In this document: positions 11,135 through 19,869 of the stretch, one piece after another
How positions within the stretch are numbered: the first letter of the stretch is position 1
Layout: each line of letters starts with the position of its first letter
DNA from: Clostridiaceae bacterium Marseille-Q4143
GTDB lineage: Bacteria > Bacillota > Clostridia > Lachnospirales > Lachnospiraceae
Direction: 5' to 3'
Assembly (NCBI GenBank): GCA_018228645.1
Contig: CP073693.1
Coordinates: 1,135,001-1,195,000, forward strand
DNA length: 60,000 nucleotides
The notes under the pieces: model-generated
What the model saw: only the letters and a program-made list of their open reading frames with translations
Databases searched by the model: none
What the model was told of the DNA's origin: nothing
Position numbers and translations under genes: made by a program

Positions 11135-12079
11135 ATGGTAAAAGTAATTGGCGTGCGATTTCGGCAGGCAGGCAAGATCTATTATTTTTCCCCGGGGAAA
11201 TTAAAGATCCGGACAGGCGATCATGTGATCGTAGAGACTGCCAGAGGACTGGAATATGGCTATGTAGTGATCGGCGATAAAGAAGTGGACGACAGCAAAG
11301 TCGTACAGCCGTTAAAACCGGTGCTCAGAATGGCAACAGAGCAGGATACCAGACAGGCGGAGGAAAATAAAGAGAAAGAAAAGGAAGCTTTCAAAATCTG
11401 TCTGGAAAAGATCCGCAAGCATAAGCTGGAAATGAAGCTCATTGATGTGGAATACACCTTCGATAACAATAAAGTACTCTTTTATTTTACAGCAGACGGA
11501 CGAATTGATTTCCGTGAGCTGGTAAAGGATCTGGCAGCTGTTTTCCGTACCAGAATCGAACTTCGCCAGATCGGTGTCCGGGATGAGACAAAGATTCTGG
11601 GAGGTATCGGTATCTGCGGAAGACCGCTTTGCTGCCATACTCATCAGTCAGAGTTCCTGCCGGTATCCATCAAGATGGCGAAAGAACAGAATCTGTCTTT
11701 GAACCCGACCAAGATCTCCGGTGTCTGCGGCCGTCTCATGTGCTGTCTGAAGCATGAGCAGGATACGTATGAAGAGCTGAACAGCCGTCTGCCGGGTATT
11801 GGCGATTATGTGACAGCCCAGGACGGAAGCAAAGGAGAGGTAACCTCAGTCAATGTACTTCGCCAGAAAGTTAAAGTCATCGTAACTCTGGAAAATGAAG
11901 AAAAAGAGATCCGGGAATATCCGGTGGAAGAACTTCGTTTCAAGCCGCGCAGAAAGAAAGAAAAACCAAATAAGAATAATAACAACAATAAGGGCGAGGA
12001 TAAGCACGATAAGGCTTTAAAGGAACTGGAAGCACTGGATCGCAAGGAAGGAAAAGCAAAACCCCATGACAAACAGTAA
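11135..12079 (+). CDS. ricT: PSP1-domain protein RicT/YaaT
   Basis: 314 residues. The PSP1 domain covers roughly 60-145, and the cysteine cluster around 165-215 (GICGRPLCCHTHQ and GVCGRLMCCLKHEQ) matches the iron-sulfur-binding cysteines of the RicAFT complex. In Bacillus RicT promotes Spo0A phosphorylation and acts with RNase Y in mRNA maturation. The C-terminal 60 residues are lysine- and asparagine-rich and low in complexity. Partners RicA and RicF are not in the window. The end overlaps rsmI by 14 bases. Confidence 0.93.
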   Translation: MVKVIGVRFRQAGKIYYFSPGKLKIRTGDHVIVETARGLEYGYVVIGDKEVDDSKVVQPLKPVLRMATEQDTRQAEENKEKEKEAFKICLEKIRKHKLEMKLIDVEYTFDNNKVLFYFTADGRIDFRELVKDLAAVFRTRIELRQIGVRDETKILGGIGICGRPLCCHTHQSEFLPVSIKMAKEQNLSLNPTKISGVCGRLMCCLKHEQDTYEELNSRLPGIGDYVTAQDGSKGEVTSVNVLRQKVKVIVTLENEEKEIREYPVEELRFKPRRKKEKPNKNNNNNKGEDKHDKALKELEALDRKEGKAKPHDKQ

Positions 12080-12920
12080 AGGGACATTGTATCTGTGCGC
12101 CACACCGATCGGCAATCTGGAAGATATGACCTTCCGGGCCGTGCGGATTCTGAAAGAAGTGGATGTGATCGCAGCGGAGGATACACGGAACAGTGTGAAG
12201 CTTCTGAACCACTTTGATATCCACACGCCCATGACCAGCTATCATGAATTCAATAAGATCGATAAAGGCCAGTATCTGGTAAAGCGTCTGCTGGAGGGGG
12301 AAAATATCGCCCTGATCACAGATGCAGGAATGCCCGGGATCTCCGATCCGGGGGAAGAACTGGTCCGTATGTGTCGGGACGCGGGAGTGCCTGTGACGGC
12401 AGTGCCGGGAGCCTGTGCCTGCGTGACAGCGCTGGTCATCTCCGGACGGCCTACCAGACGGTTCTGCTTTGAAGCATTTCTACCGACCGATAAAAAGGAG
12501 CGCCGGGCTGTTCTGGAAGAACTGAAGACAGAGACCCGCACCAGTATCATCTATGAAGCTCCCCACCGCCTTGTGAAGACACTTCAGGAGCTTTTGAATG
12601 AGCTTGGAGATCGAAAAATCACTGTCTGCAAGGAATTGACCAAAAAGCATGAGACCGGCTTTGAGACGACGCTTAAGGAGGCCGTTCCTTATTATGAACA
12701 GAATGAGCCAAGAGGAGAATATGTCCTTGTACTGGAAGGCTGTTCCAGACAGCAGATGGAGCAGGAAGTCCAGGATGCATGGAAGGAAATGTCCCTTGGT
12801 GATCATATGAAACTATATGAAGAGCAGGGAATGAACCGGAAGGATGCCATGAAGCAGGTGGCAAAAGACCGGGGAGTCGGTAAACGGGAGATCTATCAGG
12901 CACTTCTTGAGGAAGAGTAA
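12066..12920 (+). CDS. rsmI: 16S rRNA (cytidine1402-2'-O)-methyltransferase
   Basis: 284 residues, usual length. The tetrapyrrole-methylase fold is shown by GTLYLCATPIGNLEDMTFRA at the start, AEDTRNSVKLLNHF near 39-52, ALITDAGMPGISDPGE near 81-96 and VTAVPGACA near 110-118. It methylates the ribose of C1402 in the decoding centre with S-adenosylmethionine. It keeps its Bacillus position downstream of yaaT, although yabA and yabB are absent. The start lies inside the last codons of ricT. Confidence 0.93.
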   Translation: MTNSKGTLYLCATPIGNLEDMTFRAVRILKEVDVIAAEDTRNSVKLLNHFDIHTPMTSYHEFNKIDKGQYLVKRLLEGENIALITDAGMPGISDPGEELVRMCRDAGVPVTAVPGACACVTALVISGRPTRRFCFEAFLPTDKKERRAVLEELKTETRTSIIYEAPHRLVKTLQELLNELGDRKITVCKELTKKHETGFETTLKEAVPYYEQNEPRGEYVLVLEGCSRQQMEQEVQDAWKEMSLGDHMKLYEEQGMNRKDAMKQVAKDRGVGKREIYQALLEEE

Positions 12921-12941
12921 TCTGAAAGGACGGCGGGATCA

Positions 12942-14747
12942 ATGAAAAATTTTCTGGAAAAACATGTGAAGCAGTATGACATTGGAATAGCAGTTGTCAT
13001 GCTGCTTACTTTTTTATGCTGTATGTTTCAACCTATGTATGCGGCAGACCGTGCGCTGACCGATCAGATGTGGCAGCAGCCGGAAGGAACAAATGCGAAA
13101 ATAAAAATTATCAAGATTGATGAAAAGACGTTGAGTGAGCTGGGGCAGTATAATACCTGGACAAGGGAGATCCCGGCGCGGCTGGTGGAAATTTTAAGCC
13201 AGGATACGGAAAATGCGCCTGCCGTCATCTCGTTCGATATTCTGTATATCAATGAGATGGACAAGGAGGGAGATGAACGGTTTGCGGAAGCCTGCAGACA
13301 GGCAGGAAATGTCATTACTGCCACGAACCTGGTCTATCAGGCAACCACAAAGCAGGATGCAAATGGGGATTACTATGTGGATCCCCTTCATATTACCATG
13401 ATGGAGGAATCCTATCCGGCCCTTCGTGAGGTGACCGGAGATGCCTTTGCCAATACGGTGCAGGATGAGGATGGATATATCCGTCAGGCCATTGCCTGGG
13501 CGAATGTGGGTTCTGAAAAGATCCACAGTCTGGCTTATGCTACCTATGCGGCTTACATGGAAAAAATGGGAGAAGACTGCTATCAGCCCAGAGTCTATGC
13601 CAACCATGAGTTTGAATTTGACTATTCCGGACGGAGCGGAGAGTACGAAAATGTCTCGCTGTGCGATGTCTTAAATGGAACCATTGATCCGAGAGTCTTT
13701 AAGGACTGCATTGTTTTTGTCGGAGCTTATGCGCCGGGAATGCAGGATTCTTTCCACGTGGCAGTACAGCGGAGGACCCAGATGTACGGTGTGGAAATCC
13801 ATGCAAACATTGTAGATGCGCTGCTGAAGGAGAAGACAGCAGTTCCGGTCAACAAATGGCTGCTGGCAGTACTGATGGCACTGGTCGCAGGCCTTTGCAG
13901 CCGGTTTATCTGGAAAAGCAAAATCTGGGCAGCCGGCATTCTGACAACCGTGATTACGGTGGCGGAATTTGCTGTGGGAACGCTGCTGTATCGAAACGGA
14001 TATGTGATGTCCCTTATCTATCTGCCTCTTATTCTGAGTGTAGTCTATGTATTTTATGTGGTATCCGGTTATCTGGTGGGGGAGAAAAAGCGCTGGGAGA
14101 TTATGCGTGCATTTAAAAAATATGTGGCGCCCCAGATCGTGGATGAGGTGTCCAAAGGCGGTGAGTTCCAGATCAGTCTGGGTGGCGAGCGGAGAGAGAT
14201 TGCAGTCATGTTCGTGGATATCCGCGGATTTACCTCCCTCTCAGAGAATCTGGAACCAGAGGAGGTGGTGGAGATTCTGAATGAATATCTGAATCTGACT
14301 ACCCATGCCATCTTCAAAAATGGCGGAACCCTGGATAAATTTATCGGAGATGCCACCATGGCGGTCTTCAATGCCCCCTTCGATCTTGACGACTATATCT
14401 ACCGGGCAGTCTGTACAGCAAGAGACATCGTAGCGGGAGCGCAGGATCTGGAAGACCGGATGGAAAAGCGCTTTCATAAGAAAGTTAATTTTGGAATCGG
14501 TATCAGCTGCGGTCCTGCCGTCGTTGGCAACGTGGGATGTGATTTCCGGATGGACTATACGGCCATCGGAGATACGGTCAATACAGCATCCCGGCTGGAA
14601 GGAAAGGCAATGGCAAGGGAGATTCTCATCAGTGAGCAGGTCTATGAAGCACTGAAAGACCGTATCCGCGTCACGGAAAAAGGCATGATCCCGCTGAAAG
14701 GTAAGGCGAAGGAAATCTGTGTCTACAGTGTGGAGGAAGTATTGTAG
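12942..14747 (+). CDS. CHASE2-domain class III adenylate cyclase
   Basis: 601 residues. An N-terminal membrane segment (about 12-32) is followed by an extracellular CHASE2 domain (about 40-300), three transmembrane helices (about 305-385) and a class III catalytic domain (about 415-600). Catalytic residues look complete: metal Asp D426 (MFVDIRGFTS) and D470 (FIGDATMAVF), the transition-state pair N547 and R551 (DTVNTASR), and the base-selecting pair K466 and T540, the Lys/Thr set of bacterial adenylate rather than guanylate cyclases. It should make cAMP in response to an outside signal. A cyclic-nucleotide-binding protein lies 4.6 kb downstream in the same orientation. Class III cyclases are uncommon in Clostridia. 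Confidence 0.88.
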   Translation: MKNFLEKHVKQYDIGIAVVMLLTFLCCMFQPMYAADRALTDQMWQQPEGTNAKIKIIKIDEKTLSELGQYNTWTREIPARLVEILSQDTENAPAVISFDILYINEMDKEGDERFAEACRQAGNVITATNLVYQATTKQDANGDYYVDPLHITMMEESYPALREVTGDAFANTVQDEDGYIRQAIAWANVGSEKIHSLAYATYAAYMEKMGEDCYQPRVYANHEFEFDYSGRSGEYENVSLCDVLNGTIDPRVFKDCIVFVGAYAPGMQDSFHVAVQRRTQMYGVEIHANIVDALLKEKTAVPVNKWLLAVLMALVAGLCSRFIWKSKIWAAGILTTVITVAEFAVGTLLYRNGYVMSLIYLPLILSVVYVFYVVSGYLVGEKKRWEIMRAFKKYVAPQIVDEVSKGGEFQISLGGERREIAVMFVDIRGFTSLSENLEPEEVVEILNEYLNLTTHAIFKNGGTLDKFIGDATMAVFNAPFDLDDYIYRAVCTARDIVAGAQDLEDRMEKRFHKKVNFGIGISCGPAVVGNVGCDFRMDYTAIGDTVNTASRLEGKAMAREILISEQVYEALKDRIRVTEKGMIPLKGKAKEICVYSVEEVL

Positions 14748-14854
14748 AAATCAGGACTTTTTATCATCTATTTTACTTGCGAAAAGAAGCGTTCTATATT
14801 AAGTTAAATATGTTGGTATTTATGCACAATAAAAGGCGTAATGAGGGTAGATAA

Positions 14855-17032
14855 ATGAAAAAAAGAATGATAAAGCTGATGACGATTTTCTGCATGGCAG
14901 GAATTCTGACGGTAAATCCGGTCATTATAGGACTGGCGGAAGAAGCAGAAGCTGTGGGGGCAGATGTTTCGGAAGGTACGGAAGAAGAACCAGCGTCTGA
15001 GGATGTGATAGAAGAACTGGAAGCAGAGACAGATGTACAGGGGCAGAATGAAAGTAATAGTGAACCGGCTACAGATGTTAATTATGTAAAGAAAGTAATC
15101 TGGAATTATAATAATTGTGTTGAGGGTGGAATAACAACTCCAAAAGAGGATAAAGAGAACTTTAAAGTAGGTGGAAGCATATCGTTTCCAGTAATTTTAG
15201 ATAAAGAGGTTAGAAACGGCTATGAATTTATTGGTTGGTATAAAGATGGTGAGTTAGTTCAGAGTTCAAAAGAAGAATCTTATAAAATTAAGGAAGAGGA
15301 TATCGGAAAAGAGCTTACATTTATAGCAGGCTGGCGGCAGACGGTATCCGCAGCGATAGATAGTGAAGAATATATTCCTATGGAGGGGAAAGAAGCTCCA
15401 TCAAAAACAGAAGTAACCTATCAGTTTCCGAATATCAGTGAGACAACAGATATAAAGTCGTTTACCTTTGCAAACAAGTGGATGATCAATGACAAAGGAC
15501 CTTTTGAAGCTGGAACGACTTTTACACTGGAATTTGGAGATACCTACGGGGAATGTATTTATAATGTATATGCCAATGAGACATATGGAATAGAAGCAAA
15601 TAAAGCAGAATTAAAACTGGATTCCTGTTTAAAACCTACGAATGATCAACATGCAGTATTGGTAGCTAATCAGTCCGATTATACGATAGAGAGAGACTGT
15701 GGCGGAGATGTCCTTGAAAGTATCGACTCTAAAACAAAAGCGTATGTAGGAACAATAGAGGACTCCCTTACTTTTTACGAACAAAAATCTGGAGCTATTT
15801 TTTCGAAGACGATTAAGGACATTTTAGAGCAGAAGACCATTAAGTATATAAAGCCAGAGGATGGTAGCAGCCATTATGTGGAATGCAATGTACTTACCAT
15901 AAAGAATAGTGATATTGTCAGAACCGTGAATATAACGTATAAAGATCAATATCAAGACACTAAGACGTTCTTTACTTTCAATAATGAAAAAGCCAATTCT
16001 TGCACCTATTCAGAAAATATTTATCCGGGTGTAAAGGAAAAGACATGGGATGAAGTCTTAAATAAAAATATTTGGGCAAACCGAGGTACATATAAGTTTG
16101 TCGGATGGAAGTATTTTCTGAATGGAAAGGAATACACACTAGAAGAGTTAAGAAAAAAGAACATTGATTTTTATACGGATGAGGGAACATCCTTAGTTGT
16201 ACAACCAGTATGGGAAGGAGCCTATTCTTATGAGGTGGATCCTGTTATTATGGATGAAGGAATCAAGATTCCAGATAGCGGATCTGCGATTGTAGGGGAC
16301 TCAATCGAACTTCCTAGGTTGGATGATATCAGGGGAAAATACACCTTTGCAGGTTGGCGTAGTTCCGAAGATCAGAAGATTTACCAGGCTGGATTTTCTT
16401 ATCCGATCAAGGAAGCAGAAACGGTATTTACGGCTCAATGGAATCTCGTTTCTCATAAGATTACGTTTGTCGATGGAACCAGTGAGGACACAACTACTGC
16501 AGAATATGGATCCGATTATGAATGGAACCGCCTGCCGAAAAAAGAAGGATATACCTTCCAGGGATGGAAATCAGAAGAATGGAATAAAGTATATCCGGCT
16601 TCAGGGGAACTTACAGTTCCGGAGTATGATCTGACATTTACTGCCCAGTGGAAGATTAATTCCCATCAAGTGAAGTACGATGGCAATGGAGGTACAAAAG
16701 CTCCAAGTAGTCAGCAGGTAGATTATAATAGCAAGGTAACGGTATCAGGAGAAGCCAGTCGAGATGGCTATACTTTTGTGGGATGGGAAAGAATTTCTAC
16801 AGGAGAAGTACTTTCAAGTGGCCATTCATTTGTGATGCCGGATATGGATGAAACGCTTAAAGCAAAATGGAAAGTTGCACACTCAAAAATTTCAGGAAAA
16901 GGATCCTTCTATTTGGTAAGTGAACAATCATATACCATGGGATCTGGAGTCAAAGTGCAGGGTGACAGCAGCAATTATTCTGAAAATATAACGTTCTATG
17001 TACCGCAAAGCGGTTATTACACGTTTGAATAA
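14855..17032 (+). CDS. Secreted InlB B-repeat (Listeria-Bacteroides repeat) protein
   Basis: 725 residues with a signal peptide (basic MKKRMIK, hydrophobic core, probable cleavage before EEAEA near 30) and an acidic linker. Beta-grasp repeats are recognised by GWxxxG and AQW-like strands: YEFIGWYKDG near 125, YKFVGWKYF near 410, YTFAGWRSSE near 496, YTFQGWKSEE near 566 and YTFVGWERIS near 640, with FTAQW or similar at repeat ends. No LPxTG sorting signal or second membrane segment is visible, so it may be released or bound non-covalently. More AT-rich than its flanks. It lies between the cyclase and the FecR lipoprotein and might act as an external ligand or structural partner (inference). 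Confidence 0.75.
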   Translation: MKKRMIKLMTIFCMAGILTVNPVIIGLAEEAEAVGADVSEGTEEEPASEDVIEELEAETDVQGQNESNSEPATDVNYVKKVIWNYNNCVEGGITTPKEDKENFKVGGSISFPVILDKEVRNGYEFIGWYKDGELVQSSKEESYKIKEEDIGKELTFIAGWRQTVSAAIDSEEYIPMEGKEAPSKTEVTYQFPNISETTDIKSFTFANKWMINDKGPFEAGTTFTLEFGDTYGECIYNVYANETYGIEANKAELKLDSCLKPTNDQHAVLVANQSDYTIERDCGGDVLESIDSKTKAYVGTIEDSLTFYEQKSGAIFSKTIKDILEQKTIKYIKPEDGSSHYVECNVLTIKNSDIVRTVNITYKDQYQDTKTFFTFNNEKANSCTYSENIYPGVKEKTWDEVLNKNIWANRGTYKFVGWKYFLNGKEYTLEELRKKNIDFYTDEGTSLVVQPVWEGAYSYEVDPVIMDEGIKIPDSGSAIVGDSIELPRLDDIRGKYTFAGWRSSEDQKIYQAGFSYPIKEAETVFTAQWNLVSHKITFVDGTSEDTTTAEYGSDYEWNRLPKKEGYTFQGWKSEEWNKVYPASGELTVPEYDLTFTAQWKINSHQVKYDGNGGTKAPSSQQVDYNSKVTVSGEASRDGYTFVGWERISTGEVLSSGHSFVMPDMDETLKAKWKVAHSKISGKGSFYLVSEQSYTMGSGVKVQGDSSNYSENITFYVPQSGYYTFE

Positions 17033-17052
17033 TCAGGGGAGAAGACATCAGA

Positions 17053-18177
17053 ATGAATACTTGGAAAAAATACAGTAAAGTTGTCATCGGAGTTTTGATT
17101 TTAGCAGCCCTTTCTATTGGCTGTGGAAGTACGAAAGAAGAAAGCTACAGAATGATTAAAGTCATGTCTGTGGATGGAACCGTAACCGTGGAAAGAGAAA
17201 GTGTGGGAACACTGGATGCCTATGCAGACATGAAATTGGAAAATGGAGATAAACTTTCCGTAGAAGCAAATTCTAGTCTGGTATTGAACCTGGATGATGA
17301 TAAATACGCCATGTTGGAATCAGGAACAAGACTGACACTGGAGGCAAGTGGAACCAAAGAAACAAGTAGAACAACCATTCATCTGCAAGATGGAGCGGTA
17401 GTTAATTATTTAACACAAAAATTGAACGAAGATTCTAGTTACGAGGTAACAGTGCCGAACTCCACCATGGCGGTGCGTGGAACCGTATTTCGGGTAGAAG
17501 TTACCTATGATGAAAATGGAGATTCTTATACGAAGGTGCAGGTGTTCCATGGCGTAGTTGGTTCGAGACTGATTTTCCCAGATGGATCTATCAGTGAGAA
17601 AGAAGTTAGTCTGCAGCCAGGAAAAGAAGTATTGATTCATGGAGATACGATACTTTCGGAGTATATGATTGATGAAGGTCATGACATTGATTATTCCGAA
17701 TTATCTTTGGAAACGTTAAAGATGTTGAAAGAATGCATTCATCTTGGTGCGGAGCTGTCCATCAGAGAAGAAGAGTGTGATGAGCTGATTGCAAAGCTGG
17801 AAGCTCCAGAGGATGAGTCGGAGGAAGAACCGGAAGAAGCAGTTGAAGAAGAGGAAGTTGTTGTAGAACCGGAGATTCCGGTGGAAGAGGTGGTAGAAGA
17901 AGTGGTGGAGGAACAAGCACCAGAAGAAGTAACAGAGACATCTCCGGAAGATACTTCTGAAAATACGTCTTCATCCAGCAGCAGTACGAAAAAAGAAACA
18001 AAAACATATACGGTTACGTTCAAAACGCCTTCAGGTGATGTGTTCTGTACACAATCCGTAAAAGAAGGAAAGACGGCATCGAAGCCTACCCTTCAGCCGA
18101 GCGTATCCGGCAGCTGGAATTATGACTTTACAAAGGCAGTGACGGAAAATATAATAATTAAATGGTCCGCACAGTAA
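17053..18177 (+). CDS. FecR-domain lipoprotein with C-terminal B-repeat-like domain
   Basis: 374 residues. The lipoprotein signal ends in SIGC with lipidated cysteine C24. The FecR domain covers about 30-200, with the characteristic VPNSTMAVRGTVFRVEV near 134-150 and QVFHGVVG near 163. A glutamate-rich linker (about 250-300) and a serine tract near 310 follow. The last 60 residues (YTVTFKTPSGDVFCTQ to IIIKWS) resemble the beta-grasp repeats of the upstream protein. FecR domains relay signals at the envelope, but no sigma factor is adjacent. Its position suggests it couples an outside signal to the cyclase or channel (inference). Confidence 0.8.
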   Translation: MNTWKKYSKVVIGVLILAALSIGCGSTKEESYRMIKVMSVDGTVTVERESVGTLDAYADMKLENGDKLSVEANSSLVLNLDDDKYAMLESGTRLTLEASGTKETSRTTIHLQDGAVVNYLTQKLNEDSSYEVTVPNSTMAVRGTVFRVEVTYDENGDSYTKVQVFHGVVGSRLIFPDGSISEKEVSLQPGKEVLIHGDTILSEYMIDEGHDIDYSELSLETLKMLKECIHLGAELSIREEECDELIAKLEAPEDESEEEPEEAVEEEEVVVEPEIPVEEVVEEVVEEQAPEEVTETSPEDTSENTSSSSSSTKKETKTYTVTFKTPSGDVFCTQSVKEGKTASKPTLQPSVSGSWNYDFTKAVTENIIIKWSAQ

Positions 18178-18193
18178 CGGGAGTATAGGATAA

Positions 18194-19372
18194 ATGAAAA
18201 AAAACGGTGATTTTGTCAGAGACCGGGCGGGAAAGATCTTCCGCCGGTTTCTGAGCAGGACATCTTTGATGGTGACGCTGGGTGTCCTGGGACTTTACCT
18301 TATATGCTGTCTGTTCTACTGGTATGCGGAATTTGGCGGACCAAAGGGAACAGCCTTTTACAATGTGCTTCTGTGGAATACGGCAACGCTGTTCGGACAG
18401 GATTATGCCGATCATTATCCGGAATCCGTAGGCGGCCGGTTACTCGGAATTGTTGTATTGCTGATCAGCATGTTTGGTGTATCTGCAGTTACCGGTTATA
18501 TTTCTTCGTATCTGATTGAACGCCGGGCAAATTCCGTGAGAGGACTCAAGAAATTGCAGAGTTTAAGAAATCATATTATTATCTGTGGATGGAAAAATAA
18601 TCAGAAGGGTTTAATTCTGGATATTAAACGAAAGAATAAAGAGCTTAAGCTCTCGGATATGGTGTTAATCAATAACCGGGACGAAGAGCAGATCCGTTTT
18701 TTCCTGGCAGATGAAGAGCTTCGGGGAATTCAGTATGTACATGGCGATTTTTCCGAAGAAGATGTTTTAAAAAGAGCCAATGCAAAATATGCATCCAAGG
18801 CTCTTATTCTGGGGGAGGAAGATGACGGTCTGACTCCGGAACTTATTGATTCCAGAGTGTTTGCAGCCATGCTGATGTTAAAAGGCATGAATCCGAAAAT
18901 ACATATCTGCGCCCAGGTGCAGACAAAGAAATATAAGAATTACCTGGAATCCAATAAGTGTGATGAAGTAATTTATTCCGAAGAATATACCAGGTATATT
19001 CTTTCGACGGCCACTCTTTATAATGGAATGGCAAAGGTATTATCTTCTTTATTTGATAATGGAGATGGCATCAGTGTCCAGATTTTCGATCTGGATGAGT
19101 CGTGGCATGGAAAAACATTTGCGGAAGTATCCAGATATTACAAAGAACACAATCATATCATGGTGCTTGGAGTTCTGGAAAATATGGGTGCGGAGTATGA
19201 GTTAAAACATTCGGTACTGGCCGAAGCACAGAAATCCACCGACTACACACAGATCGTCCAGCGCCTGAAGGATGTAAAATCAATGGAAAGGAATGCACCA
19301 TTTTTAAATCCACCGGATGATTACATTTTAAAGGAGTATACCGGACTGGTGGTACTGGGAGATGAGATCTGA
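18194..19372 (+). CDS. Two-TM ion-channel-like protein with TrkA-N/RCK region
   Basis: 392 residues. Helix one lies at about 25-46, a pore loop at 55-78 and helix two at about 83-105, followed by a cytoplasmic TrkA-N-like Rossmann domain (LRNHIIICGWKNNQKG near 128-143) and a TrkA-C-like tail. The overall plan is that of RCK potassium channels, but the filter reads T65-L-F-G-Q-D70 in place of TVGYGD, and the nucleotide loop GWKNNQKG lacks GxGxxG. Ion selectivity and NAD binding are therefore uncertain. Its stop overlaps the next start (TGATG), coupling it to the cyclic-nucleotide-binding protein. Confidence 0.75.
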   Translation: MKKNGDFVRDRAGKIFRRFLSRTSLMVTLGVLGLYLICCLFYWYAEFGGPKGTAFYNVLLWNTATLFGQDYADHYPESVGGRLLGIVVLLISMFGVSAVTGYISSYLIERRANSVRGLKKLQSLRNHIIICGWKNNQKGLILDIKRKNKELKLSDMVLINNRDEEQIRFFLADEELRGIQYVHGDFSEEDVLKRANAKYASKALILGEEDDGLTPELIDSRVFAAMLMLKGMNPKIHICAQVQTKKYKNYLESNKCDEVIYSEEYTRYILSTATLYNGMAKVLSSLFDNGDGISVQIFDLDESWHGKTFAEVSRYYKEHNHIMVLGVLENMGAEYELKHSVLAEAQKSTDYTQIVQRLKDVKSMERNAPFLNPPDDYILKEYTGLVVLGDEI

Positions 19373-19869
19373 TGAAGGAAAAAGAAAAATTAATTGAAGA
19401 ATTAAAACAGTTTCCGATGCTTGCACAGATAACGGATGCGGATATGGAGGATCTTTTGCTTCTTTTGAAGAGAGAAGATTTTCCGGAAGGAAGCCGGATT
19501 ATTAATGAAAACGAAGAGGGAGACTGCATGTACCTTCTTCTGGAAGGACAGGTGGATGTTCTGAAGACCACTCTCTATGGAGAGGAATACGTCTGTGCGA
19601 AGCTGAACGACAGTATGCACTGTGTCTTCGGTGAGATTGCCATGATAGACCGTGACCGTCGTTCAGCTACCGTACTTGCAACTACAGATTGTCGGACTGC
19701 AGTGTTTTCAAGCGAAGATTTCCGGGCATTTTGTGAGAAACATCCGCAGGCAGGCTGCCGTTTGCTGATGGTCATTTCAGCGAACCTGTGCAGAAATCTT
19801 CGTAAGGAGAATGAAAATCTCCTGAAAGTATACAGTGCGCTCGTAGATGAGATTGAAAATGACAGATAA
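19372..19869 (+). CDS. Cyclic-nucleotide-binding domain protein
   Basis: 165 residues consisting of a single cNMP-binding beta-roll and a C-terminal helix, with no helix-turn-helix. The phosphate-binding cassette is well preserved: F86-G-E88 IAMIDRDRR97SATV, where E88 would contact the ribose 2'-OH and R97 the phosphate. It is therefore not a CRP-type regulator but a stand-alone sensor. It is translated in coupling with the channel-like gene, so a split cyclic-nucleotide-gated channel is a plausible reading. The upstream adenylate cyclase could supply the ligand. Confidence 0.85.
   Translation: MKEKEKLIEELKQFPMLAQITDADMEDLLLLLKREDFPEGSRIINENEEGDCMYLLLEGQVDVLKTTLYGEEYVCAKLNDSMHCVFGEIAMIDRDRRSATVLATTDCRTAVFSSEDFRAFCEKHPQAGCRLLMVISANLCRNLRKENENLLKVYSALVDEIENDR

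Noticed and set aside
14748..14854. Promoter in the 107-base gap between the cyclase and the B-repeat protein
   Set aside because: TTGCGA and several AT-rich hexamers are present, but no pair has proper spacing, and no terminator was seen, so read-through from the cyclase cannot be separated from an own promoter.
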